Positions 7,185 to 14,324 of a stretch of DNA of 34,326 bases are shown here, piece after piece. A program made the position numbers and the translations under genes. Under the pieces are notes generated by a model, which was not told the origin of the DNA, did no database searches, and worked only from the letters and a program-made list of their open reading frames with translations. Origin of the DNA: Candidatus Poribacteria bacterium (GTDB taxonomy: Bacteria; Poribacteria; WGA-4E; B28-G17); assembly GCA_021162805.1 (NCBI GenBank), contig JAGGXZ010000058.1:1-34326 (forward strand), written 5' to 3'. Numbering within the stretch: the first letter of the stretch is position 1; every line of letters starts with the position of its first letter.

Positions 7185-8165
7185 ATGAAGTTGAAAACCT
7201 GCTTGATCGGATGTGGAACGATCGCTCGTGAGCATGCAAGAGCATATGCTGAGCTTAAAGACGAGGTGGACGTCTTCGCCTTTGACATCGACGCCGACAA
7301 GGCTCGAGAGCTATGCGAGGAGTTTGGATTTGCTGGCACGTTCGCCTCCCTCGATGAAGCCCTCAGCTCACCTGATGTGAAGGCCGTCGATATATGCCTC
7401 CCCCATGATCTTCACCTTCCGGTTGCGCGCATGTGCGCCGATGCCGGCAAACATATCCTGATGGAGAAACCGATAGCCAGGACGCTCCAGGAGGCTGACC
7501 AAGTGATATCTGCAGTCCGATCCGCGGGGGTGATACTTATGATCGCGGAGAACATGCGGTTTCACCCGCCTGTTGTAGAGGCCAGGAAGCTCATCGATAA
7601 AGGTGCCATAGGAAAGCTTAACATGGTTCAAGCCAACTCATGGCAGTTCCACATCCCACCGGGCTGGAGACGATCGAAGGAAAGGACCGGCGGTGGAACG
7701 CTTATCGACCGAGGAATCCACTTCTTAGATATACCCCTCAACCTCGCCGGACCCGTGGAGACGGTCTACGCCCTGAAACCTCCCCAGACGGTGAAGGAGA
7801 TGGAAGGGGAGGACGGAGCGCTGGTGCTGATGAAGCACAGAAACGGAGTGATAAGTGAGGTCAACGTGACATGGGGCACCCCAGGAGCACCTCAAGGGCC
7901 CTGGTTCATCGCATGTGGGACCGATGGAAGCATTTACGAACAGAACGGCCTCTGGATCGAAAAGATGGGCGGGGAGAAAAGTTTAATTCCCACAGATCCT
8001 CCGGATAGGGCGATGTTCTTGGAGATAGAGCATTTCGTCAGGTGTGTTAAAGAGGGGAGAGAACCTATTGTAACCGGCGAGGTGGGAAGGGAGGATTTAG
8101 CTCTGGTAATAGCGGCGTATAAATCCATGGAAACCGGGAAACCGGTGGAGGTGAGTGAATTATGA
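7185..8165 (+). CDS. Gfo/Idh/MocA-family NAD(P)-dependent oxidoreductase
   Basis: A 326-aa cytoplasmic dehydrogenase of the inositol dehydrogenase / glucose-fructose oxidoreductase family, which oxidises or reduces sugars and cyclitols. The Rossmann domain opens with LIGCGTIAREHA (8-18). The family's EKP motif is intact at 94-96 (MEKPIA), with K95 the expected catalytic lysine. The second domain has GGGTLIDRGIHFLD (169-182) supplying the usual Asp (D175) and His (H179). Length is typical. It starts after a strong AGGAGGAA site and overlaps the next gene by ATGA, so the two are translationally coupled. The substrate is not predictable. Confidence 0.9.
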   Translation: MKLKTCLIGCGTIAREHARAYAELKDEVDVFAFDIDADKARELCEEFGFAGTFASLDEALSSPDVKAVDICLPHDLHLPVARMCADAGKHILMEKPIARTLQEADQVISAVRSAGVILMIAENMRFHPPVVEARKLIDKGAIGKLNMVQANSWQFHIPPGWRRSKERTGGGTLIDRGIHFLDIPLNLAGPVETVYALKPPQTVKEMEGEDGALVLMKHRNGVISEVNVTWGTPGAPQGPWFIACGTDGSIYEQNGLWIEKMGGEKSLIPTDPPDRAMFLEIEHFVRCVKEGREPIVTGEVGREDLALVIAAYKSMETGKPVEVSEL

Positions 8166-8998
8166 AGGTGGGATTTCTAACCGCTGTTTTGAATGATCGT
8201 CCCCTAGAAGAGGTATTGGACCTCGCTAAAGAGACGGGCTATGATGCCGTGGAGGTAGCGGCATGGCCGTGGAGCAGGCATATCTCGCCCAGAGAGACGG
8301 CAGAGGGGAAGGCCGAGGAGATACTCGGTAAGGTTCACGAGAAAGGGCTGACTATCTCAGCTTTAACCTGTCATGTCAACCATATTCACCCCGATAGCTC
8401 GGAGAGGGAAAACCTCAACGAGCATTTCAGGTGGGTTATACGGGCGGCGGGGGCGATGAAAGTTCCCGTGGTAACGGCGGTCAGCGGCGTTCCTCTATCC
8501 GATCTGGATGAGACGCAGAACTGGGAATTGTTCAAAGGGATCATGGGCGAGCATCTTAAAGCAGCGGAGGAGGTGGGAGTCAAGATCGCGATCGAGACCT
8601 TCCCTCCGTTTATGGTCCACAATATCCCCACGATCGAACGCATGTTCAACGAACTCCCTCAGGAGAACCTCGGTTTGAACTTCGATCCCTCGCATTTCGT
8701 CTGGCAAGGAGTTGACTATCTTGAAGCTGTGCGCCGTTTCGGAGGTAGGATCTTCCACTCACACGCGAAGGACACGGAGATTCTAGATCATATCCTCAGG
8801 CTTGAGGGGGTGATGGGTAAGGGATGGTGGAGGTTCAGAATACCCGGCTTCGGTCAGGTAAACTGGAAGGCGCTTATCAGCACCTATAAGGAGGTGGGTT
8901 ACGACTACGTGATCTCCTTCGAGCACGAAGATCCGCTCTTCGGCCCCGAAGAGGGTGTGAGGAAAACGGCTAGGTTTTTAAGGGAACTGGTGAAATAG
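8162..8998 (+). CDS. Sugar phosphate isomerase/epimerase (xylose-isomerase-like TIM barrel)
   Basis: A 278-aa protein of the AP-endonuclease-2 / xylose-isomerase-like superfamily (IolE/IolI/tagatose-epimerase type), which interconverts ketoses or inosose-like intermediates using a divalent metal. Metal ligands expected in the family are visible: E145 (IAIETFPP), D175 and H178 (NFDPSH), H201 (FHSHAKD) and E254 (ISFEHED). It begins inside the stop of the upstream oxidoreductase (ATGA overlap), the classic dehydrogenase-isomerase pairing for oxidised sugars, and is followed 29 bases later by the dipeptidase gene. Cytoplasmic, with no signal peptide. The exact reaction is unknown. Confidence 0.88.
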   Translation: MKVGFLTAVLNDRPLEEVLDLAKETGYDAVEVAAWPWSRHISPRETAEGKAEEILGKVHEKGLTISALTCHVNHIHPDSSERENLNEHFRWVIRAAGAMKVPVVTAVSGVPLSDLDETQNWELFKGIMGEHLKAAEEVGVKIAIETFPPFMVHNIPTIERMFNELPQENLGLNFDPSHFVWQGVDYLEAVRRFGGRIFHSHAKDTEILDHILRLEGVMGKGWWRFRIPGFGQVNWKALISTYKEVGYDYVISFEHEDPLFGPEEGVRKTARFLRELVK

Positions 8999-9027
8999 AA
9001 AATCCGATCGATTAGGAGAGGGGAAGG

Positions 9028-10842
9028 ATGGGCCTTAAAGCAGGAGCATGTAATGGAGACGATGCGGTGAGGAATGCAGTGATGTTATATCTCATCCTCC
9101 TATGGTTGGTCATATCGGCTGTGTCGGTGATAGCTCCTCCGGCTTTTGGATGTTATGCTGTTGTCGTCGGGAAGGAGGCATCGGCGGACGGTTCCGTTAT
9201 ATTCGGCCACAACGAGCAAAACGGGGGAAGGAGAATCATAAACCTCAGGGTCATACCGAGGATCAAGCACAAACCGGGAGATGTGGTGAAACTCCTCAGA
9301 GGAGGGAGCCTGCCCGAAGTTGATGAGACCTTCTCGTTTATATGGTCTGAAAACCCGGGGCTTGAATTCAGCGACACATATATCAACGAATGGGGCGTTG
9401 CCGTCGCCAGCGATTGCTGCAGAACCCGTGAGGACTCCTACGGAGAGCTTGTAGCTCGGGGGGAGATAGTGGACGGCGGAATAGGATATATGCTGAGGAG
9501 GTTGATCGTACAGAGGGCGAGAACAGCGAGGGAAGGGGTACGGATCGCCGGAAAGCTGATAGATAGGTTCGGATATGTCGCCTCAGGACGCACGCTCGTT
9601 ATAGCCGATCCGAATGAAGCTTGGCTGCTTTCCATGGTCAGAGGGAGACATTGGGTGGCTAGAAGGGTTCCGGACGATGAGGTAGCTTTCCTGCCCAACG
9701 TCCATATCATAACAGAGGTTAACCTGAAAGACACGGAGAACTTCATGGGTTCCCCGGATATCATAGAGTATGCGATTACGAGAGGGTGGTTCAACCCTAA
9801 AGGGGGAAAGCCGTTCAGCTTCAGGGCTGCATACAATCCCCCGCCGGATAGGAAGGACCCGCGTCAGTGGGTAGGCCAGTCGCTTGTGACGAGGCGAGTC
9901 CACGATCTGCCGCCTTCGGAGCAGCTTCCCTTCTCCGTCAAGCCCGATCACAAGCTCACCGTGAAGGATGTGATAGATATACTGAGATACCACGGCCCCG
10001 GAGGGTCGATCTGCACCTCCTATACGCAGGAGGCGGCGGTGTTTCAGCTTAGAAACTGGCTTCCCCCGGAGATCGGATGTATCTATTGGCGCGCCTCCGC
10101 CGAGCCCTGCTGCAGCGTACTCATCCCCTGGTATCTGGGGATCATCGAAACCCCTGAGAGCTACTACAGGCCCGCGGATATCAAGGAACAGTTGAGATTG
10201 TCTCATCACTTCAATCCACCCTCGGGGACGTTCGATTATGACCCAAAACTGGCCTGGTGGACGTTCAGGAGGTTACAGAGCCTCGTGAACGAAAATCGCA
10301 AGGCACGCATAAAGAGAGTTCGAGAGGTCTGGGACAGCTTCGAGGCTAAGGAGTTCGTCGATCAACCCTCCATTGAGGAGGAGGCGCTCAGGTTATATTC
10401 TAAGGATAAAGATCTGGCGAGGAAATTCCTGACCGACTATTCGAAGGGCCTCGCTTTGAAAGCCGTCGAGGTGGCAAACGATCTGATATGTGAGCTGACA
10501 ACTGGACCTCAGACGGGGATTGAGGGCTTGGGCGTCGAACCTGAGAGGAACTCTGAAAGAGCTAAGCATCTCCGTCCATTCCGAAGCTATCCCAACCCCT
10601 TCAGCTCAGAGACGACGATCACCTATGAGGTGCTCCGGACCTGTAAGGTTCGAATCTCCATCTACACTCCGACCGGTCAACTCGTTCGAACCCTTGTGGA
10701 GGGGGAGTATCCCCCGGGCAGCTATTCGGTGGTATGGGACGGGAGAGATGATAAGGGTCAGAAGTTGGCAAGCGGCTTGTATCTCTGCCGCGTGTCAGCG
10801 GGAGATTATAGAGCTGTGTGGAAAATGACCTTAATCCGATGA
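9028..10842 (+). CDS. Secreted C69-family dipeptidase with FlgD-like C-terminal sorting domain
   Basis: A 604-aa protein. An N-terminal hydrophobic stretch (about 19-40) ends PPAFG, placing C42 (GCYAVVVGKEASADGS) as the likely Ntn-hydrolase nucleophile of peptidase family C69 (PF03577). Other family blocks follow: FGHNEQNGGRR, INEWGVAVASD, IADPNEAWLL, and SICTSYTQEAAVFQLRNWLP with CIYWRASAEPCCSV near 345-375. From about residue 525 a FlgD/Por-type domain follows: SYPNPFSSETTITYEV, ISIYTPTGQLVRTL, VWDGRDDKGQKLASGLYLCRV. It is exported and probably surface-attached. The ATG at 9028 follows AGGAGAGGGGAAGG; an internal ATG 18 codons later would give a more standard signal peptide. It is the third gene of the sugar operon. 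Confidence 0.85.
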   Translation: MGLKAGACNGDDAVRNAVMLYLILLWLVISAVSVIAPPAFGCYAVVVGKEASADGSVIFGHNEQNGGRRIINLRVIPRIKHKPGDVVKLLRGGSLPEVDETFSFIWSENPGLEFSDTYINEWGVAVASDCCRTREDSYGELVARGEIVDGGIGYMLRRLIVQRARTAREGVRIAGKLIDRFGYVASGRTLVIADPNEAWLLSMVRGRHWVARRVPDDEVAFLPNVHIITEVNLKDTENFMGSPDIIEYAITRGWFNPKGGKPFSFRAAYNPPPDRKDPRQWVGQSLVTRRVHDLPPSEQLPFSVKPDHKLTVKDVIDILRYHGPGGSICTSYTQEAAVFQLRNWLPPEIGCIYWRASAEPCCSVLIPWYLGIIETPESYYRPADIKEQLRLSHHFNPPSGTFDYDPKLAWWTFRRLQSLVNENRKARIKRVREVWDSFEAKEFVDQPSIEEEALRLYSKDKDLARKFLTDYSKGLALKAVEVANDLICELTTGPQTGIEGLGVEPERNSERAKHLRPFRSYPNPFSSETTITYEVLRTCKVRISIYTPTGQLVRTLVEGEYPPGSYSVVWDGRDDKGQKLASGLYLCRVSAGDYRAVWKMTLIR

Positions 10843-10860
10843 AATCCGAGGGGGTGCGAC

Positions 10861-11922
10861 ATGGCCAAAGGCGATAGATTCCCCTCCGAAAGGAAATCCC
10901 TCAGGGATCCCAGGACGGGAGCATCCATACTGCAGTTAACCGATCACCCCTCGATCAACCACAACCTCTACTTCCTGAATCCATCCTGCACGCCCGACGG
11001 GAGGAAAATCATTTTCACCTCATACCGCACGGGGGAACCCAACCTGTTCATGGCGGATGAGGAGACGGGCCAGATCGTCCAACTCACCCAGCTTGACGAT
11101 CTGAACCCGTATTCGGCCGTCCCTGCAAACGATAACCGACGCCTCTTCTTCTCGACGAGGGAGGAGGTCAGGGCGGTCGATCTGGAGACGTTCGATGAGG
11201 AGGTGCTTGCCTCGTTCCCAGGCTGTAGGGTTGGGAACTGTAATCTGAGCGGAGACGGCTCCCTGATCGTCACGGTCGTAAGGTCTGAGGGTAAAAACGG
11301 AATAGCGGTCGTCGAGACGGATGGGTCAGGGGCAAGAGTGGTGTTTGAGACCGAACGTGCCGTCGGACACGTGCAGTTCTGCCGCGCCGAGGGAAACCTG
11401 ATCCTCTACTCAAGCGATATAACCCAGAGGATGTGGCTCGTCAGGCTGGATGGGACCGAGAACAGGCCGCTTTACCTACATGACGAGAACGAATGGATCA
11501 CCCATGAATCCTGGCTGGGGCGGAGCTATGAGGTGATGTTCGTTCACTGGCCCTATGCGCTTAAGGGGATAGATGTCAGGACCGAGGAGGTTAGGGTCAT
11601 AAGCGATTTCAACTGCTGGCACCCCTCCTCTCGTCTCGACGGATCGCTCATAGTCTGTGATACCGTCCATCCGGATATAGGGTTGAGGCTCATCGACCCG
11701 AAGACGGGCGAGCATCGCCCGCTCTGTTATCCGGAAAGCTCCTGTCGAGGAAGACAATGGACAAAGACCGTCCCGGCCAGGGGGAAGGTAGATGAGGGGA
11801 CATATGGGCCGCAATGGACCCATCCGCATCCCTCCTTCAGCCCTGATGGTCGGAAGGTGATCTATACGTCGGACAGGACGGGGCATCCACAGGTCTATCT
11901 GGTTTATCTAGAGGAGGTGTGA
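10861..11922 (+). CDS. Oligogalacturonate-lyase-like (PL22) seven-bladed beta-propeller
   Basis: A 353-aa protein with PD40/TolB-like blades (CTPDGRKIIFTSYRTGEPNLF, SFSPDGRKVIYTSDRTG) and no signal peptide. It resembles the oligogalacturonate lyase family (PF14583, PL22), cytoplasmic enzymes that split unsaturated galacturonate dimers. The metal-site pattern of characterised members, one His plus Q-x-x-H-x-H, is kept: H254 (NCWHPSS) and Q318, H321, H323 (QWTHPH). H215 in EWITHESW and H170 in GHVQF are further conserved-looking positions. It follows the dipeptidase by 18 bases behind GAGGGGGTG, and its own GAGGAGGTG tail serves the next gene. PL22-like proteins are common in organisms without pectin catabolism, so the true substrate may differ. 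Confidence 0.8.
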   Translation: MAKGDRFPSERKSLRDPRTGASILQLTDHPSINHNLYFLNPSCTPDGRKIIFTSYRTGEPNLFMADEETGQIVQLTQLDDLNPYSAVPANDNRRLFFSTREEVRAVDLETFDEEVLASFPGCRVGNCNLSGDGSLIVTVVRSEGKNGIAVVETDGSGARVVFETERAVGHVQFCRAEGNLILYSSDITQRMWLVRLDGTENRPLYLHDENEWITHESWLGRSYEVMFVHWPYALKGIDVRTEEVRVISDFNCWHPSSRLDGSLIVCDTVHPDIGLRLIDPKTGEHRPLCYPESSCRGRQWTKTVPARGKVDEGTYGPQWTHPHPSFSPDGRKVIYTSDRTGHPQVYLVYLEEV

Positions 11923-11925
11923 GGG

Positions 11926-13074
11926 ATGGAGAAGCTAAGGATGGCCGTGATAGGGGTGGGAAGACGTGCGAATGCGCATCTTCCCGTTATAGCGGTCATG
12001 GAGGATATCTTCGAATTGGTGGGCGTCTGCGACATAGACGCTGAAAGGGCCAGGGAGGTGGCCGAGAGGTATAAGACGGCCTGGTTCAGCTCCGTTTACG
12101 ATCTTTTCGAAAAGGCCAAGCCGGATGTGGTCGACATAATCGTCCCGGCGGACGGACATCACGCCGTAGCCAAAGCCGCGGCCGAAGCCAAGGTCCACAT
12201 GCTGGTCGAGACGCCGATAGCGATCACGCTGCCGTGTGCCGATCTGATGATCCAGGCTGCTCAGGAAGCCGGGGTGAAACTGGAGGTGGCCGAGAACGTC
12301 TGGAGGTTCCCCCAGCAGCGGATGCATAAGGTCATAGCCGATTCGGGAGTCATCGGAGATGTCGTCCGCACATATTGCGTCTACACAACGGGTGGATACC
12401 ATGCGATGAACATAATCAGAGTGCTGGCAGGGGCTGAAGCGGTGGAGGCGATGGGTAAGACAGGTTATTGGGAGATACCGCTCGTCACGGATCACGCCGG
12501 TAGGAGGATCACCTCTGAGTCCTGGATCATGGGGATCATCACCTTTGAAAACGGCGTCATAGGGATACACGAGGGTTCGAACACCTACTCCAGCGTGCTG
12601 AGACGCAACGCGCCCAGGTTCTATAGGGTCGATGGAGCTAAAGGATTCGCTGTGAACGACGATCTGTTCCTGGCGGAGGGAGGCGAGGTTAAGCGATATC
12701 AGATGAGGTACCTGACAACCGACTCCGCTCCGGATAGGATCGTGGTCGATACCGATCCTCCTCTGGAGTGGGAGAACCCTTTCAAGAGATACAGCCTCTC
12801 ATGGGGCCATCTCGCCGTGGCGTCGGAGCTTTACAGCATCTACAGGGCGGTGGTGGAGGATAAGGAGCCGGAATACGGGGCGATACAGGCCGGGAAGGAT
12901 CAGGAACTCTCGATAGCGATCCGCGAGTCCGCCGGGAAAGGTTCCCCTGTAAAACTGCCGCTTACAGAGATGACGGAAGTGGAAAGGGGGATACATGAAT
13001 CGTTCGCCAGGAGATACGGATGTGATCCGCTTGAGGTCGAAAAACTTATCCTGAAACCATATCCCAGGGTTTGA
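11926..13074 (+). CDS. Atypical Gfo/Idh/MocA-family protein (ETP in place of EKP)
   Basis: A 382-aa protein, last of the operon, 3 bases after the lyase-like gene. The Rossmann start VIGVGRRANAHLP (8-20) and the acidic turn VCDIDAERA (34-42) are standard. The motif that normally reads EKP is E95-T96-P97 (LVETPIAIT), so the expected catalytic lysine is missing. The Asp of the usual DxGxH segment is also not visible: the region reads TTGGYHAMN and keeps only the His. Either the active site is rebuilt or the protein has a non-redox or binding role. It is longer than the first family member, with a C-terminal extension. It is not a close paralogue of the first gene. Confidence 0.85.
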   Translation: MEKLRMAVIGVGRRANAHLPVIAVMEDIFELVGVCDIDAERAREVAERYKTAWFSSVYDLFEKAKPDVVDIIVPADGHHAVAKAAAEAKVHMLVETPIAITLPCADLMIQAAQEAGVKLEVAENVWRFPQQRMHKVIADSGVIGDVVRTYCVYTTGGYHAMNIIRVLAGAEAVEAMGKTGYWEIPLVTDHAGRRITSESWIMGIITFENGVIGIHEGSNTYSSVLRRNAPRFYRVDGAKGFAVNDDLFLAEGGEVKRYQMRYLTTDSAPDRIVVDTDPPLEWENPFKRYSLSWGHLAVASELYSIYRAVVEDKEPEYGAIQAGKDQELSIAIRESAGKGSPVKLPLTEMTEVERGIHESFARRYGCDPLEVEKLILKPYPRV

Positions 13075-13219
13075 AAAAAGGAGGATGTTTCTAATTGAAC
13101 CAGGTGGTTTACCAAAGTGAAACATAAAGCCGAGGTGGTTAATCCCTTTTAAGGGGAACGGCGGGAAAAGGTCTGAAAAATAGGGGCTTTCTTGGGATGG
13201 GCCGAGATGAAAAAAAGAC

Positions 13220-13249
13220 TTGACATTTGGTATGCAAATTGCTTATAAT
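13220..13249 (+). promoter_or_regulatory. Consensus promoter of an intergenic small RNA
   Basis: TTGACA (13220-13225), 18-base spacer, TATAAT (13244-13249). Both hexamers are perfect. The only thing downstream on this strand before the convergent PorV gene is a 95-base non-coding stretch ending in a terminator. Confidence 0.65.
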
Positions 13250-13255
13250 ATTAGT

Positions 13256-13350
13256 GATCCGCTTCTAACCTGTCTCCTCACCGCCCAAACCTGGGGAGGC
13301 AGGTATCACGCTCTTTGCCCCCATGGCTCGACCATGGGGGCTTTAATTTT
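13256..13350 (+). ncRNA. Candidate small RNA, about 95 nt, unknown family
   Basis: Bounded by the consensus promoter ending at 13249 and an intrinsic terminator at 13317-13350. Inside, CCTGTCTCC (13269-13277) can pair with GGAGGCAGG (13295-13303) to give a 9-bp stem with one G-U pair and a 17-base loop containing CACCGCCCAAACC. The 5' arm and loop edge contain CTCCTCACC, which could in principle pair with Shine-Dalgarno sequences. It does not resemble 6S, 4.5S/SRP or tmRNA, and the short open frame it contains has no binding site. The upstream gap 13075-13219 has only short hairpins of unknown meaning. Confidence 0.55.
13317..13350 (+). terminator. Rho-independent terminator
   Basis: A perfect 10-bp stem GCCCCCATGG (13317-13326) / CCATGGGGGC (13332-13341) with loop CTCGA, followed by TTTAATTTT. 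There is no T-run on the opposite strand, so it works only in the plus direction. It ends 3 bases before the end of the convergent PorV-like gene. Confidence 0.85.
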
Positions 13351-13352
13351 AT

Positions 13353-14324
13353 CTACATCCTTATGCTCACCAAGTGGCTTGCAGATAACCCTTTCATCTG
13401 TAGGGCATAATCCAGCGTTAAACCTTTGACCTTAAACCCCACCCCAAACGAGGGCTCCAGGTTAGCCAGGCCTGCCCGAAGGAAAAGCGCATCTTTTATT
13501 CCTATCTCCGATCCTAAGCTGAAGATGGTCGAGTATCGGGTTTTGATGGCACCCAGCAGGGTTAAGGTCCCCCATTTGCCGATGCGCCTTTCGCCTGAGA
13601 TCCCTATCCTGAAATCGGCGGGGATGGTGTCGCTCGTGCTGTTATTCCAGTGAATCCTGCTCGTAAACAGATCCGATATCATGCCGCCTATCCTTATGTC
13701 CCATCCTTCCATTCCCGGGAGGATCACCATCATACCGAGGTCCCAGCCGACCCCTTTGCCCCGCATCTTACCCATTCTCTGAGCGAAGATCTTCATGCTG
13801 GCGCCGAGGGCTATCACCTTCTCCCCTCGATAATACCTGAAATACCTCACAGGGGCTTGAGAGTATGAGAGGACGAAAGCTGTTTCGACGTCATCGAGAT
13901 ATCCTATGGGGGTGAAATCGGATCGCATATATGGGTTAACGAGCCTCTCGTCGTGTGATCCGGGAAGCTCGGGGTAGAGGGGTATATCTCCCACCCCTAA
14001 TCTTATCCATCCGATCCCAATGGAGCCGTATCGCGGGAGGGTATAAGCGGTCGAGATGAAGTCATAGGTTTCAAGTCCTAGAATCGCCTTATGGCTCATA
14101 CCGAAGCCCACCCCATTGGTCTGGAGCTCTAAAACGGCCGGGTTCCAGAAAATAGCGAAAGTGCCTTTACAGTTGGAAACCCCTCCTCCGCCTAAGGCGG
14201 CCTCCCTTGCGCTGGGAGCTATATCCATGAAATCCCTGGCATAATCAGCCCTGCAGTTCAGGGCGATCAGAAGCGGAATCAGGGTTAAAGACAGCCTCCT
14301 CAGAATGTTCAACGTCCCCTCCAT
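13353..14324 (-). CDS. PorV/PorQ-like outer-membrane beta-barrel protein
   Basis: A 323-aa protein with an N-terminal signal (about 1-26, LTLIPLLIALNCRA) and the family opening SAREAALGGGGVSN...FAIFWNPAVLEL near residues 37-67, the hallmark of the PorV/PorQ (UPF0164-type) outer-membrane family. The rest is alternating amphipathic strands (GYLDDVETAFVLSYSQAP, ALGASMKIFAQRMG, WDLGMMVILPG, GTLTLLGAIKTRY) ending in a strand-like IRM. In the type IX system PorV is the outer-membrane shuttle that hands cargo to the sortase PorU. Here it overlaps the 3' end of a C25/PorU-like gene by 16 bases and is the last gene of the minus-strand run, which strengthens that reading. Confidence 0.8.
   Translation of the reverse strand: MEGTLNILRRLSLTLIPLLIALNCRADYARDFMDIAPSAREAALGGGGVSNCKGTFAIFWNPAVLELQTNGVGFGMSHKAILGLETYDFISTAYTLPRYGSIGIGWIRLGVGDIPLYPELPGSHDERLVNPYMRSDFTPIGYLDDVETAFVLSYSQAPVRYFRYYRGEKVIALGASMKIFAQRMGKMRGKGVGWDLGMMVILPGMEGWDIRIGGMISDLFTSRIHWNNSTSDTIPADFRIGISGERRIGKWGTLTLLGAIKTRYSTIFSLGSEIGIKDALFLRAGLANLEPSFGVGFKVKGLTLDYALQMKGLSASHLVSIRM

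Noticed and set aside
13317-13341. Terminator acting for the minus-strand PorV gene as well
   Set aside because: On the minus strand the stem is followed by CAAAGAGCG, with no T-run.
13256-13350. Small RNA as 6S, SRP/4.5S RNA or a riboswitch leader
   Set aside because: Too short for 6S, lacks the SRP GGAA/GNAR apical core, and there is no downstream plus-strand gene to regulate in cis.
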